Notes under the pieces: model-generated | Databases searched by the model: none | What the model was told of the DNA's origin: nothing | The model's input: only the letters and a program-made list of their open reading frames with translations | Shown: in pieces, positions 7,906 through 17,206 of the stretch | Layout: each line of letters begins with the position of its first letter | Numbering within the stretch: position 1 is the stretch's first letter | Translations under genes and position numbers: made by a program | Assembly (NCBI GenBank): GCA_964567785.1 | Contig: CAZMOK010000002.1 | Location: forward strand, 1 to 64,000 | DNA length: 64,000 nucleotides | Source: CAZMOK01 sp964567785 | GTDB taxonomy: Bacteria > Bacteroidota > Bacteroidia > Bacteroidales > JAGOPY01 | Direction: 5' to 3'

Positions 7906-8508
7906 TTCTTTCCTGAATACTCCCTTTGTATTTTCAATATAATCGAGTATTTCTTCCCTTCCATTACCGGTAATGGCCGAGGTTATTATTGCAGGGGGTA
8001 TTTGCGACCAGGTTCTTGAAAGTATTTTCTCGTAGTTGCTTATCCAGTTGGTAAGTCGCAGTGAGCTCTGCTTATCTGACTTTGTAAAAACCAGCACGAC
8101 TGGCAGTTGATTGGCCCCGAACCAGGAAATATATTCAAGATCGGAATCCTGCGGGGGAATCCGTGTATCGATCAATAAGAACGTACTTAGCAGGCTCTTT
8201 CTCTTAAGCAGGTATTCCCTGATCATCTTTGGCCATCCTTCACGCTCCTTTTTCGACCTGGAGGCATAACCATATCCCGGCAGGTCGACCAGGTACCACT
8301 CGCCGTTTATGAGAAAATAATTGATAAGTGTTGTTTTGCCGGGTTTCGAGGAGGTTTTTGCAAGGGACTTCCGTCCGGTCAACATATTTATCAGGGTCGA
8401 TTTACCAACGTTGGAACGACCGATAAACGCATATTCAGGTTGATCGGGGGGCGGACATTTTCTGAGCCCTGGGCTACTTGTGATAAATTCTGCGGTTTTT
8501 ATGAGCAT
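7897..8508 (-). CDS. engB: Ribosome biogenesis GTP-binding protein YsxC/EngB
   Basis: This 203-residue TrmE-Era-EngA-like GTPase is needed for large-subunit assembly. The G motifs are GRSNVGKST (G1), a threonine-containing switch region KPGKTTLINYF (G2), DLPGYG (G3), TKSD (G4) and TSA in IITSAITGNG (G5). It is the last gene of the minus-strand glsA-glsB-engB unit (14 nt after glsB) and runs convergently into the biotin carrier gene, with 9 nt shared coding sequence. Confidence 0.95.
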   Translation of the reverse strand: MLIKTAEFITSSPGLRKCPPPDQPEYAFIGRSNVGKSTLINMLTGRKSLAKTSSKPGKTTLINYFLINGEWYLVDLPGYGYASRSKKEREGWPKMIREYLLKRKSLLSTFLLIDTRIPPQDSDLEYISWFGANQLPVVLVFTKSDKQSSLRLTNWISNYEKILSRTWSQIPPAIITSAITGNGREEILDYIENTKGVFRKELL

Positions 8509-8522
8509 CAGCTCTTGCGGTA

Positions 8523-9449
8523 TTATCTTTTATAAGTTGAAAGGTGCCTGTCTTTTTTACTGTCATAAATATCCTGGAAGGTGACCATGATGCCTGTTTC
8601 TTCAACCCCTCCGAAATGTTCATTAAGCACGGTACCGAATGTTCTCATTGTTGAAGAGAGGTTCATGTATGCATTGATGAGAGGTGGAATCCCCTCATTC
8701 AGGCTCCGGATCTTTTGTACGAGTATCTTGCTGTCTTCTTCATAATTATAACCAGAAAAAATACTCTCGAGCACCTTTCTGTCAGTCTTGATCTCGAGGG
8801 GCTTTCTGGGCGTTAGGAGGCCATCCTTATCAGGGAAATGTTTCTTTAGAAAAAAGAGTACAAGGTCCCTGGCCAGCGAATCGTAATGCTTGTACATGGT
8901 AACCTTTCCGAAAAGATATTTTACGTCGGGGTTATCAATAATGAAAGCACCCAGCCCGTCCCACAGATTATCAAGACTGTACATGCCTTTTCTCAGGTTC
9001 AGCGTGGGCTGGTAATTGGGCTGTACGAAAGACCTGCCCAGTTCGACACTGACAGGAAGAAATTCCTTGATAAATTTTTCAGAAAACCTGAAAAGCCTGG
9101 AAGTGGGTGAATGTACGTTGCCGTCGGGATCGACCTTTATGTTCTTACCAAGTGCAAGCCTGTAGCCGCCTACGATCTCCCGGTCTTCCGGATTCCACAC
9201 TATCAACTGGTCGAAGAGGCCCTTCTCCATGTCATAATCGTCTATGTCGCAGGCCTTGCCTGTACCGCCCCCTGAATCACGGAATGTTATTTCACGCAGA
9301 CGGCCCACTTCACGCATAAGTTTTGGTGAATCCTCAGCGTGGAAGATATAGATCTTGTTCCTTCCGTTATTGGTGTCCCTTACAAATTTGGAATCGGTGA
9401 GTTCCTCCAGCAGCAATTTATTGTCTACCGGTGAAATTATGGTTTCCAT
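8523..9449 (-). CDS. glsB: Acyl-ACP N-acyltransferase, glycine/amino-lipid synthase GlsB-like
   Basis: The 308-residue product belongs to the GNAT-related OlsB/acetyltransferase-5 family, seen in the sequence around EDREIVGGYRLALG and FLPVSVELGRSFVQPNYQ. In Bacteroides, GlsB N-acylates glycine with a 3-hydroxy fatty acid from ACP, the first step in glycine lipids; related lipids carry serine-glycine dipeptides (flavolipin type). The adjoining upstream gene is a PlsC-type acyltransferase in the same orientation with only 3 nt between them, exactly the glsA-glsB arrangement, which supports this over a generic 'hemolysin' label. Substrate specificity is inferred from family and context. Confidence 0.8.
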   Translation of the reverse strand: METIISPVDNKLLLEELTDSKFVRDTNNGRNKIYIFHAEDSPKLMREVGRLREITFRDSGGGTGKACDIDDYDMEKGLFDQLIVWNPEDREIVGGYRLALGKNIKVDPDGNVHSPTSRLFRFSEKFIKEFLPVSVELGRSFVQPNYQPTLNLRKGMYSLDNLWDGLGAFIIDNPDVKYLFGKVTMYKHYDSLARDLVLFFLKKHFPDKDGLLTPRKPLEIKTDRKVLESIFSGYNYEEDSKILVQKIRSLNEGIPPLINAYMNLSSTMRTFGTVLNEHFGGVEETGIMVTFQDIYDSKKDRHLSTYKR

Positions 9450-9452
9450 AAA

Positions 9453-10334
9453 TTAACTTTTTAAGTATCTGAATTCGGCATCCGGGTTTAATTTCAGGTC
9501 GTATACATGCTCTTTCAGCATCATGGCCCATTTGCGATCATCGAATCGCCTATCAAAGGTAGTATATGGTATGGGCTTTCCAAAGATGATATCAAAGTTT
9601 TTGTCCCTCAGCTTCACCATCTCGTCGACCAGGTAAAGCATTTCAATATTGGCCTTTATCTTCAGTTTTTTCCTGAGGTTTGCAAGATTGTAGAAGAAGT
9701 TGGTGTTTCTTCCCCCAATGTATACCGGTATGATATCCCTTTTATACCTTTTTGATTTGGTCAGGAACGTCTTCATCCAATCCAGGTCCTTGATCTTCCC
9801 TTTCTGTTTGCGGGATACGAGGCCAGCAGGGAAATAAAGCAGGAGCATATCCGAAGCAAAGGTCTCATTGAATATCCGGATATTCTCGGCATTGCTGCCG
9901 TGCTTGTTTATGGGGATGAACAGTTCCTGCATTGTTGGTATGTTCATCAGGATGTCGTTGACCGGGAAAATGATATCTTTTCTTACCTTACCCACCTCAT
10001 GCATAAGTGCAATCCCGTCGAGACCGCCCAGTGGATGGTTAGCAGCAATGGTATACCTTCCTGTTTCGGGTATCCTCTCCTCCCTTTTCACAACAGGATC
10101 CACTTCAAAGAACTCCATGATGCGGGCAATAAAATCAAGGCCGTAGTAATTCCGGTTTTTATACAGGAATTCATTGAGCTCGTCCTGGTGGATCACCCTT
10201 TCGAGATAACGGTAAACAAATCCCGGAATGATCTTCGCCAGCTTTTCATTTTTTTCGTGAAAGACCTTCCTGACATTGAAAAAATTCTCCGTGATCTCAG
10301 GAAGGTCCGGCCTCTTTGAAGTCTTTTCAGTCAT
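9453..10334 (-). CDS. glsA: O-acyltransferase, GlsA-like (PlsC/lysophospholipid acyltransferase family)
   Basis: This 293-residue acyltransferase would add the second fatty acid, esterified to the 3-hydroxyl of the N-acyl chain made by GlsB. The active-site block NHPLGGLDG (His100, Asp106) is the family variant of the NHxxxxD motif, and YFPAGLVSRKQKGKIKDLDW matches the downstream substrate-binding region. No membrane-spanning helix is obvious, consistent with a peripheral inner-membrane enzyme. It leads the minus-strand operon with glsB and engB, and a candidate promoter lies at 10361-10392. The partner identity with GlsB raises confidence in the glycine-lipid assignment. Confidence 0.8.
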   Translation of the reverse strand: MTEKTSKRPDLPEITENFFNVRKVFHEKNEKLAKIIPGFVYRYLERVIHQDELNEFLYKNRNYYGLDFIARIMEFFEVDPVVKREERIPETGRYTIAANHPLGGLDGIALMHEVGKVRKDIIFPVNDILMNIPTMQELFIPINKHGSNAENIRIFNETFASDMLLLYFPAGLVSRKQKGKIKDLDWMKTFLTKSKRYKRDIIPVYIGGRNTNFFYNLANLRKKLKIKANIEMLYLVDEMVKLRDKNFDIIFGKPIPYTTFDRRFDDRKWAMMLKEHVYDLKLNPDAEFRYLKS

Positions 10335-10360
10335 TATCTGTAGTTATAACCAACTGAGAT

Positions 10361-10392
10361 CAAAATTAGTATAAAAACATCAGAAGCATCAA
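10361..10392 (-). promoter_or_regulatory. Candidate promoter of glsA-glsB-engB
   Basis: Read on the minus strand, TTG (10392-10390), a 21-nt spacer and TAATTTTG (10368-10361) fit the Bacteroidota promoter pattern 27 nt upstream of glsA. Confidence 0.5.
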
Positions 10393-10450
10393 TAGCAAAC
10401 AAGCCCCAATCTCAACTCACCCCCTAAATCCCACCTATCGAAAATCAAAA

Positions 10451-10474
10451 ATCGACAATCGACAATCGACAATC
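10451..10474. repeat. Short tandem repeat, ATCGACA units
   Basis: Three perfect tandem copies of the heptamer ATCGACA plus ATC lie in the gap between glsA and mraZ, with degenerate flanks (AAAATCAAAAATCGAC upstream). Such AATCGAC-type microrepeats are common intergenic litter in Bacteroidota; no function is claimed. Confidence 0.8.
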
Positions 10475-10550
10475 ATTCAATGACTTACCTTCTTCTAACC
10501 CCTGTATTATCAACATTTTGTTGAAAACTATTGTAACATTGTTAGCAGAA

Positions 10551-10580
10551 AAGTGGTAAAATGTGGTAAAAAGTGGGTTT
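10551..10580 (+). promoter_or_regulatory. MraZ operator: three phased GTGG boxes
   Basis: Three successive decamers, AAGTGGTAAA (10551), ATGTGGTAAA (10561) and AAGTGGGTTT (10571), place GTGG at exactly 10-bp intervals, 38-66 nt upstream of mraZ. MraZ is known to bind tandem TGGG-type repeats with about 10-bp phasing in front of its own operon and to repress it. The boxes lie just upstream of an imperfect -7 box TAAATTTA (10589-10596), where bound MraZ would cover the -33 region. Confidence 0.8.
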
Positions 10581-10618
10581 TTTGATCTTAAATTTACGCC
10601 ATTAATCCACAAAACGGG

Positions 10619-11077
10619 GTGATAAATATCGTCGGAACATATGAATGCAAGGTTGACGTCAAGGGGCGGCTTTTGTTTCCGTCGGCCTATAAGACTCAAC
10701 TGGCAGAGGTTATAGAGAAGGGCTTTGTCATTAAGAGGAGCATTTTCCGCAATTGTCTCGAGCTCTACCCCGAGCCTGAATGGAAAGCTGAAAGTGAACG
10801 GATCAACAAGCTGAACCGCTTCAGGAAGAAAAATGTGGATTTTATCAGGAAGTTCATGGCCGGTGTCAAGATGGTGGAACTCGACGCAGCAGGGCGAATC
10901 TTGATCCCACGGGATCTGATAAAGTATGGCGGCATTTCGAAAGAGGTTGTTCTTGCATCAGTTGTGAACAAGATCGAGATCTGGGACAAGCAGCAATATG
11001 AAAAAGCTGTGGATTACGACCCGGATGAATTTGCCGATCTGGCCGAAGAAGTTATGGGCGACACTGAAACGGAATAA
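10619..11077 (+). CDS. mraZ: Division/cell-wall cluster transcriptional repressor MraZ
   Basis: This 152-residue AbrB-like protein has two SpoVT-type half-domains: NIVGTYECKVDVKGRLLFPS at the N terminus and MVELDAAGRILIPRDLIKY in the second half, both with the DxxGRxxxP signature. MraZ forms a ring and represses the dcw operon. The start is GTG at 10619: it gives MINIVGTYECKVD, matching the N terminus of Bacteroidota homologues, and no suitable ATG exists upstream. Phased GTGG boxes sit 38-66 nt before it. It heads a dcw cluster of 14 same-strand genes, with rsmH 6 nt downstream. Confidence 0.95.
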   Translation: MINIVGTYECKVDVKGRLLFPSAYKTQLAEVIEKGFVIKRSIFRNCLELYPEPEWKAESERINKLNRFRKKNVDFIRKFMAGVKMVELDAAGRILIPRDLIKYGGISKEVVLASVVNKIEIWDKQQYEKAVDYDPDEFADLAEEVMGDTETE

Positions 11078-11083
11078 CAACTT

Positions 11084-11977
11084 ATGTATCATAAACCGGT
11101 ATTGCTTGAAGAAAGTGTTGAGGGACTTAAAATTAGCCCCTCAGGCACCTATGTAGACGCCACCTTTGGCGGTGGAGGCCACAGCAGGCGTATACTGGAG
11201 GAAATCGGCGAAGGAAGGCTGTTTGCATTTGACCAGGACCCGGATGCACAGGAGAACACCACTACCACTGACAGTTTTAAACTGATAAAGGGAAATTTCA
11301 GGTACCTGAAAAGCTTCCTAAGGCTCGAAGGGGTTAAAGAGATAGACGGCCTGCTGGCCGACCTGGGGGTTTCTTCACACCAGTTCGATCTGCCGGAGAA
11401 AGGCTTTTCAATACGGTTCGACGGGGAACTGGACATGAGAATGGACCCCGCCTCTGAAATTACGGCTGCCACCATTGTCAACCAATACGAAGACAAGGAC
11501 CTCGAAAGGGTCCTTTTCCTTTACGGCGATCTGAGGAACGCCCGGAGAATAGCAATGGCAATATGCTCATCCCGCGAAGCGGAAAAAATAAAAACCACAG
11601 GGCAACTGGTGAAAATATTATCTGCAATGGCACCCAGGGGTAAGGAAAACCAGTTTTATGCAAAAGTATTCCAGGCGCTTCGTATCGAAGTGAATGAAGA
11701 GCTTGAATCACTCAAAGAAATGCTCCAGCAGGCGGCAGATCTGATCGTCAGTGGCGGCAGGCTGGTGATCATTTCTTACCACTCGCTTGAAGACAGGCTG
11801 GTAAAGAACTTCATCAGGACCGACAATTTCGAGGGAAAACTCGAAAAAGACTTCTACGGAAACCCGCAGGTACGCTTCAGGCAGGTAAACCGTAAACCTT
11901 TGGTCCCGGGAGAATTGGAGATAAAAGAAAACAACAGGGCCAGGAGCGCCCGCCTGAGGATAGCTGAAAAGATCTGA
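11084..11977 (+). CDS. rsmH: 16S rRNA (cytosine1402-N4)-methyltransferase RsmH (MraW)
   Basis: This 297-residue SAM-dependent methyltransferase modifies C1402 in the decoding centre of 16S rRNA. It shows the family start YHKPVLLEESVEGL, the SAM-binding motif YVDATFGGGGHSRRILE, the conserved LLADLGVSSHQFDLPEKGFS, and the C-terminal ISYHSLEDRLVKNFI. Length is normal. It lies second in the dcw cluster, 6 nt after mraZ and 2 nt before the FtsL-like gene, the conserved order in bacteria. Confidence 0.97.
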   Translation: MYHKPVLLEESVEGLKISPSGTYVDATFGGGGHSRRILEEIGEGRLFAFDQDPDAQENTTTTDSFKLIKGNFRYLKSFLRLEGVKEIDGLLADLGVSSHQFDLPEKGFSIRFDGELDMRMDPASEITAATIVNQYEDKDLERVLFLYGDLRNARRIAMAICSSREAEKIKTTGQLVKILSAMAPRGKENQFYAKVFQALRIEVNEELESLKEMLQQAADLIVSGGRLVIISYHSLEDRLVKNFIRTDNFEGKLEKDFYGNPQVRFRQVNRKPLVPGELEIKENNRARSARLRIAEKI

Positions 11978-11979
11978 AA

Positions 11980-12381
11980 ATGGCTAAAAAAGTTGATATA
12001 CAGGGCAACAGGCTAAAACCGGAAACTAACGGCAGGAAGGCTGAACCGGCTCCGGGGAAATCGATCCAGAATGTCCTGAACGGATCTTTCCTTGTTAACA
12101 GCAAGGCGCTGCGGTTCCTGCCTTTCCTCTTTTTCCTGGCCTTCCTGGGTATCCTGTATATCTCCAACATCTACTATGCTGAAAAGAAAGTGCGAGAAAT
12201 AAACCAGCTCAGGAGGGAGCTGAAAGAGCTCAGGTATGAATACATCAGCGAAAAATCGAAGCTGATGCATAAAAGCAAGCAGTCGGAAGTGGCAAAAGCC
12301 CTTGAAGGAACCGGTATAAAAGAGCTTACGGTACCGCCACATAAAATAGTCATCAAACAGGAAGCAGCAAAGGATGAATAA
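11980..12381 (+). CDS. ftsL: FtsL-like division protein (Bacteroidota type)
   Basis: The product is a 133-residue bitopic protein: a ~45-residue polar N-terminal region, one membrane helix (LPFLFFLAFLGILYISNIYY, about 46-65) and a periplasmic heptad-like coiled coil (AEKKVREINQLRRELKELRY). This is the layout of FtsL, which forms the FtsQ-FtsB-FtsL complex activating septal peptidoglycan synthesis. Sequence identity among FtsL proteins is low, so the call rests on topology and position between rsmH and ftsI. It overlaps ftsI by 8 nt. No separate ftsB is visible in the cluster. Confidence 0.85.
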   Translation: MAKKVDIQGNRLKPETNGRKAEPAPGKSIQNVLNGSFLVNSKALRFLPFLFFLAFLGILYISNIYYAEKKVREINQLRRELKELRYEYISEKSKLMHKSKQSEVAKALEGTGIKELTVPPHKIVIKQEAAKDE

Positions 12382-14485
12382 GACCGACAGGAAAATATTA
12401 TGGCGTGTCTACATCCTGTACTTCCTTGTGCTGTTGTTCGGACTGTTGATAGTCGGCAAAGTCCTATTCATACAGATAAAAGAAGGAGAAAAGCTTATTG
12501 CGAAGGCCGAAGAGCAGGAGATGCGCTATTTCAGCATAGAAGCAACACGTGGCAATATCCTGTCAGATAATGGCGATCTTCTGGTTACCACCATTCCCGT
12601 ATTTGAAATACGGCTCGACATAGCCTCTCCCCATATAACTGATGAGATGTTCAACAAAAACATCGATTCATTGTCGATGCTGCTTTCTGAGCTTTTCCGA
12701 GACAGGTCATCCTATCAATACAAGCAATACCTCAGCAAAGCTAGGAGAGCCAACAACCGTTACCTGCTCCTGAAAAGGGAAATATTTTTTGAGGAGCTGA
12801 AGCAATTGAGAGAATTCCCCATTTTCAGGCTGGGCAGGTACAGGGGAGGTTTCATCGTCATTCCGAAGAACAAAAGAGAGTATCCTTATGGTGAACTGGC
12901 CAGGCGTACCCTTGGGTATGTAAACCTGGAAGAAGAGCTGAAAGTGGGTCTGGAAGGGGCCTATTCGGATGTTCTGCAGGGCGTTGAAGGCAAGCAATTA
13001 CGCCGCCGGATAGCCAATGGCGACTGGAAGCCTGTAAGGGATGAAAACGAGGTGGAGCCTAAAAACGGGAAAGACATTGTAACCACTATCGACGTAAACC
13101 TTCAGGATGTAGCAGAAGATGCACTGTTACGGCACCTGCAGGAGCACGGGGCTTTTGAGGGCTGTGTCATATTGATGGAAGTCCCTACAGGTTCAGTCAA
13201 GGCCATAGCAAACCTGCGGTATGACTCCCTCACCAATAAATACAATGAATACTATAATCTTGCTGTAGGATCGGGGATCGAGCCGGGCTCCACTTTCAAG
13301 CTTGCTTCCATGATAGTGGCACTGGAAACCGCGAAGGTGGACCTCACCGACACTCTGGAGACAGGCGACGGCTGGACTATGTACTACGGCAAGACCATGA
13401 AGGATGTACATAAGATCAGGGACGGTAAGATCACTTACCGCGAAGCTTTTGAGTACTCCTCAAATGTGGGCATCTCAAAAACGATCATGGAACTTTTTGA
13501 GGATGATCCTGCCGCTTTTGTCGATGGTCTTTACAAGCTATCCATCCATGAACCCCTTGGCATTGAGATACCAGGCGAAGGCAAACCGGTGATCAGGCAT
13601 CCGGATGATACATACTGGCCAAAGACAAGGCTGCCGTGGATGTCGATAGGCTATGCCCTGAAAATGACACCTCTGCAGATCCTGACTCTTTACAATGCGG
13701 TAGCCAACAACGGGGTAATGGTAAAGCCCAGGTTTATCAGTGAGGTAAGATATGCCGGGCGCAAGCTTGAAGGAATGGAGCCTGAGATAATCAACCCTTC
13801 CATCGCCTCTTCAGGTACGATCGACACCATCCGTTCATTGCTTGAGGGGGTGGTCCTCAATGGAACCGGAACAATACTGAAAAACCCGCATTACAGTATT
13901 GCAGGTAAGACAGGTACCGCCAAGATCTCGGCAGGAAAAGAGGGGTACATCAACCCCGACTACAATGCCTCTTTTGCCGGCTACTTCCCGTCCGACGACC
14001 CTATGTATTCATGCATCGTGGTTGTGAATAAGCCCAGGAACAAAAGCATTTACGGCGGAACTGTGGCAGCGCCTGTTTTCAAGGAAATTGCCGATAAGAT
14101 CTATGCTTCCAAATCGTGGCTGGGAGAGAAGAACATCCTGGCCCGGGACAATAACACCAAATCCCTTAAAGTAAAGGGCAGAAAACAGCCTGTCATAGAT
14201 CTCCTCAGTAACCTGGACATGCCTGCTGATCGTCCTGCTCACACCGGGGAATGGATCAGTGCAGAATCAGGTGCAGGAACATTCAATTCGGCGGAGATGC
14301 AAATCGAGGCGTACAGGGTGCCCGACGTTAAAGGCCTTACTGCTAAGGATGCTACCTATTTGCTTGAGAAAATGGGGCTGAAAGTAAGAATACAAGGTTA
14401 CGGATGGGTTGAGAAGCAATCGCTGCAACCGGGCTACCCCATAAAAGAGGAACAGACCATAACTCTATATATGTCAACCTCATAA
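12374..14485 (+). CDS. ftsI: Penicillin-binding protein FtsI/PBP3-type transpeptidase with PASTA domain
   Basis: This 703-residue class B PBP cross-links septal peptidoglycan. A single N-terminal membrane helix (about 10-33) is followed by a dimerisation/pedestal domain (EATRGNILSDNGDLLVTTIP) and the transpeptidase domain with STFK (nucleophile Ser306), SSN (362-364) and KTGT (Lys512). A C-terminal PASTA domain begins at about RVPDVKGLTAKDATYLLEKM and ends the protein; it is reminiscent of PBPs that sense peptidoglycan or regulate septation. It overlaps the FtsL-like gene by 8 nt, and murE follows 9 nt later. Confidence 0.95.
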   Translation: MNKTDRKILWRVYILYFLVLLFGLLIVGKVLFIQIKEGEKLIAKAEEQEMRYFSIEATRGNILSDNGDLLVTTIPVFEIRLDIASPHITDEMFNKNIDSLSMLLSELFRDRSSYQYKQYLSKARRANNRYLLLKREIFFEELKQLREFPIFRLGRYRGGFIVIPKNKREYPYGELARRTLGYVNLEEELKVGLEGAYSDVLQGVEGKQLRRRIANGDWKPVRDENEVEPKNGKDIVTTIDVNLQDVAEDALLRHLQEHGAFEGCVILMEVPTGSVKAIANLRYDSLTNKYNEYYNLAVGSGIEPGSTFKLASMIVALETAKVDLTDTLETGDGWTMYYGKTMKDVHKIRDGKITYREAFEYSSNVGISKTIMELFEDDPAAFVDGLYKLSIHEPLGIEIPGEGKPVIRHPDDTYWPKTRLPWMSIGYALKMTPLQILTLYNAVANNGVMVKPRFISEVRYAGRKLEGMEPEIINPSIASSGTIDTIRSLLEGVVLNGTGTILKNPHYSIAGKTGTAKISAGKEGYINPDYNASFAGYFPSDDPMYSCIVVVNKPRNKSIYGGTVAAPVFKEIADKIYASKSWLGEKNILARDNNTKSLKVKGRKQPVIDLLSNLDMPADRPAHTGEWISAESGAGTFNSAEMQIEAYRVPDVKGLTAKDATYLLEKMGLKVRIQGYGWVEKQSLQPGYPIKEEQTITLYMSTS

Positions 14486-14494
14486 CAAATTGGT

Positions 14495-15955
14495 TTGAAG
14501 AAACTCAGCGAAATATTATACGGATCAAGGATCAAAGGCACACAGGGAAAGCCTAACATCCGGGTTGGCAAATTGCGGATCGACAGCCGCAAGGTGGAGC
14601 CGGGCGACCTTTTCATTGCTCTGAGGGGTACGGTCACCGATGGACACAAGTTCATCGGAAAGGCAATTGAAAAGGGCGCCCGGGCCGTGGTCTGTGAGGA
14701 TTTACCGGGAAAAACACGGGAAAACGTGACTTATGTAAAGGTGGAGGACAGCAGCGAAACACTGGGTATCCTGGCCTCAAATTATTTTGGGAATCCATCG
14801 AAAAAACTACGTCTGGTGGGTGTAACAGGAACCAACGGTAAAACTACCATAGTGACCTTGCTACATGAACTTGCCACCAAACTTGGCTACCCATCTGCCC
14901 TCCTCTCTACGATCAGCAGCAAGGTGAACAATGAGGAATACCCGAGCACTCACACCACTCCCGACCCGGTAAGGATCAATGAGATACTCGCTCTTGCTGT
15001 GGAAAAAGGTTGTGAGTTCGCCTTTATGGAAGTAAGTTCCCATGCCATTGTCCAGAAAAGGACAACCGGCCTGAAATTCACCGGAGGGATCTTCACCAAC
15101 ATTACACACGACCACCTGGATTACCATAAAACATTCAGGAATTACCTGGAGACCAAAAAAGCGTTCTTTGATGGCTTGCCTAAACATGCTTTTGCGCTCG
15201 TCAACCTGGACGACAAGAACGGTAAGGTAATGTTGCAGAACACAAAAGCATCAAAACATACTTATGCCCTGAAAAGGATGGCTGATTTCAGGGGAGCTGT
15301 TCTCGAAAATTCGTTTATAGGATTGCACCTGAGATTTGATGAAACCGAATTGCATACAGGCCTGATAGGGCTTTTCAATGCCTACAACCTGCTGGCAGTT
15401 TATGCAACAGCCTTACTGCTCGGTTTTGAAAATGATGAAGTCCTTACCTCGATAAGCACGCTTGGTCCGGCCGAAGGCCGGTTCGAAGTAATAATGTCGG
15501 CTGAAGGTGTAACAGGTATCGTAGATTATGCCCACACTCCCGATGCCCTGAAGAATGTACTGGAAACCATCAGCAATATCCGCACAAGGGACGAACAACT
15601 AATAACTGTAGTGGGTGCCGGAGGGGACAGAGACAAGTCCAAAAGACCTTTGTTTGCAGCCATTTCGGGGAGATTTTGCGATAAGGTCATACTGACATCC
15701 GACAATCCAAGGACCGAGGATCCCGAGAACATAATAGCCGATATAGAAAAAGGCATTGGACCGGCGGAATCGAAAAAATTCGTGAAAGTAACAGACAGGA
15801 AGGAAGCTATCAAGACAGCCGTGCTGATGGCAGGCAAGGGTGATATAATCCTGGTTGCCGGGAAAGGCCACGAGAAATACCAGGAGATCAACGGGGTGAA
15901 GCACCCCTTTGATGACAAGGAATTATTAAAACAACTTTTTCAAACAGGCACCTGA
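14495..15955 (+). CDS. murE: UDP-MurNAc-L-Ala-D-Glu:meso-diaminopimelate ligase
   Basis: This 486-residue Mur ligase adds the third amino acid of the peptidoglycan stem peptide. Motifs: P-loop [21 protein letters not shown], a substrate domain with [20 protein letters not shown], and DNPR in [14 protein letters not shown], the signature for meso-diaminopimelate rather than lysine. The start codon is TTG at 14495: the frame has a stop at 14483, no ATG precedes it, and [13 protein letters not shown] matches known MurE N termini. The expected partner murF is not in this cluster. Confidence 0.96.
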   Translation: MKKLSEILYGSRIKGTQGKPNIRVGKLRIDSRKVEPGDLFIALRGTVTDGHKFIGKAIEKGARAVVCEDLPGKTRENVTYVKVEDSSETLGILASNYFGNPSKKLRLVGVTGTNGKTTIVTLLHELATKLGYPSALLSTISSKVNNEEYPSTHTTPDPVRINEILALAVEKGCEFAFMEVSSHAIVQKRTTGLKFTGGIFTNITHDHLDYHKTFRNYLETKKAFFDGLPKHAFALVNLDDKNGKVMLQNTKASKHTYALKRMADFRGAVLENSFIGLHLRFDETELHTGLIGLFNAYNLLAVYATALLLGFENDEVLTSISTLGPAEGRFEVIMSAEGVTGIVDYAHTPDALKNVLETISNIRTRDEQLITVVGAGGDRDKSKRPLFAAISGRFCDKVILTSDNPRTEDPENIIADIEKGIGPAESKKFVKVTDRKEAIKTAVLMAGKGDIILVAGKGHEKYQEINGVKHPFDDKELLKQLFQTGT

Positions 15956-15956
15956 T

Positions 15957-17198
15957 ATGTTGTACTATCTTTTTGATTACCTGCAAAGCTGCTGCGACGT
16001 TCCGGGCGCAGGTGTGTTCCAGTACCTGTCGTTCAGGGCTGCCGCTGCCGTGATAACCTCACTTATCATTTCCCTGTTGCTCGGACGGAGGTGGATCAGG
16101 TATCTCAACAGAAAACAGGTGGGGGAAATAATACGCGACCTTGGCCTTGAAGGCCAGCTCGATAAGCAGGGAACCCCTACGATGGGTGGTCTGATCATCC
16201 TCGGTGCAATCCTTATACCTACCCTTCTGTTTGCCAGGCTTCTGAATATCTACATCATCCTGATGCTCTTCACAACTGTATGGCTTGGCATGATCGGCTT
16301 TGCCGATGATTACATAAAAGTCTTTAGAAAGAAGAAAACCGGGTTAGCAGGTAAATACAAGATCTTAGGACAGGTCATCCTGGGCCTGGTAGTGGGGCTG
16401 ACTATGTATTTCAATGAAGATGTGGTGATAAGGGAAAAGAAGGAATTCAGCCAGACAGAAGCGGCCGGCGAAGAGAGGATCACCGACATTTCGGCGAGGT
16501 TCTCGGAAGAGGCGAAGAAATCGACCAAAACCACGATACCGTTCGTCAAGAACAATGAATTCGATTATTCAGTGCTGATCACATGGATGGGCAAGGGTTT
16601 GAAAGACTACGCTTTCCTTGTTTTCATTCCTATTGTTATACTGATCATTACAGCCGTATCCAATGGCGCCAACCTGACCGACGGTATGGACGGCCTGGCA
16701 ACAGGCACCTCAGCCGTGATGGGCGCAACCCTTGGCATACTGGCCTGGGTATCGGGCAACCTCATCTTTGCCGATTACCTCAACATCATGTACCTGCCCG
16801 AAACCGGGGAGCTGACGATCTTCATCAGCGCCTTTGTGGGTGGATGTATCGGGTTCCTGTGGTATAACTCATATCCCGCCCAGGTATTCATGGGCGATAC
16901 GGGAAGCCTGACAATAGGTGGTATAATAGCTGTTTTTGCCATCCTCATAAGAAAAGAGCTGCTGATCCCTATCCTCTGCGGGATCTTCGTAGTTGAATCC
17001 TTATCGGTGATACTGCAGGTAGGGTACTTTAAATATACGAAGAAAAAAACAGGGTCCGGAAAAAGGATCTTCCTGATGTCGCCCCTCCACCATCATTACC
17101 AGAAAAAGGGAATTGCAGAACCGAAGATCGTACAGCGTTTCCTCATTGCAGGGATCATGCTGGCAGTATTGACGATAGTAACCCTGAAGATCAGGTAA
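15957..17198 (+). CDS. mraY: Phospho-MurNAc-pentapeptide transferase MraY
   Basis: This 413-residue polytopic enzyme makes lipid I from UDP-MurNAc-pentapeptide and undecaprenyl phosphate at the inner membrane. Conserved blocks: [13 protein letters not shown], the catalytic-site [41 protein letters not shown] and the MraY-specific [12 protein letters not shown]. It is longer than the ~360 residues of E. coli MraY, because of a polar ~45-residue insert around [19 protein letters not shown] between membrane segments, a feature shared with Bacteroidota homologues as far as I recall. One nucleotide separates it from murE. Confidence 0.97.
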   Translation: MLYYLFDYLQSCCDVPGAGVFQYLSFRAAAAVITSLIISLLLGRRWIRYLNRKQVGEIIRDLGLEGQLDKQGTPTMGGLIILGAILIPTLLFARLLNIYIILMLFTTVWLGMIGFADDYIKVFRKKKTGLAGKYKILGQVILGLVVGLTMYFNEDVVIREKKEFSQTEAAGEERITDISARFSEEAKKSTKTTIPFVKNNEFDYSVLITWMGKGLKDYAFLVFIPIVILIITAVSNGANLTDGMDGLATGTSAVMGATLGILAWVSGNLIFADYLNIMYLPETGELTIFISAFVGGCIGFLWYNSYPAQVFMGDTGSLTIGGIIAVFAILIRKELLIPILCGIFVVESLSVILQVGYFKYTKKKTGSGKRIFLMSPLHHHYQKKGIAEPKIVQRFLIAGIMLAVLTIVTLKIR

Positions 17199-17206
17199 AA
17201 TGAAGA

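Noticed and set aside
10451..10474. Heptamer tandem repeat as a CRISPR or replication iteron array
   Set aside because: Units are directly adjacent, without spacers and only seven bases long; no cas genes, dnaA or DnaA boxes are near.
15957..15960. Missing murF as evidence of a deletion
   Set aside because: Absence of murF from the dcw cluster is usual in Bacteroidota; neighbouring genes are tightly spaced with no scar.
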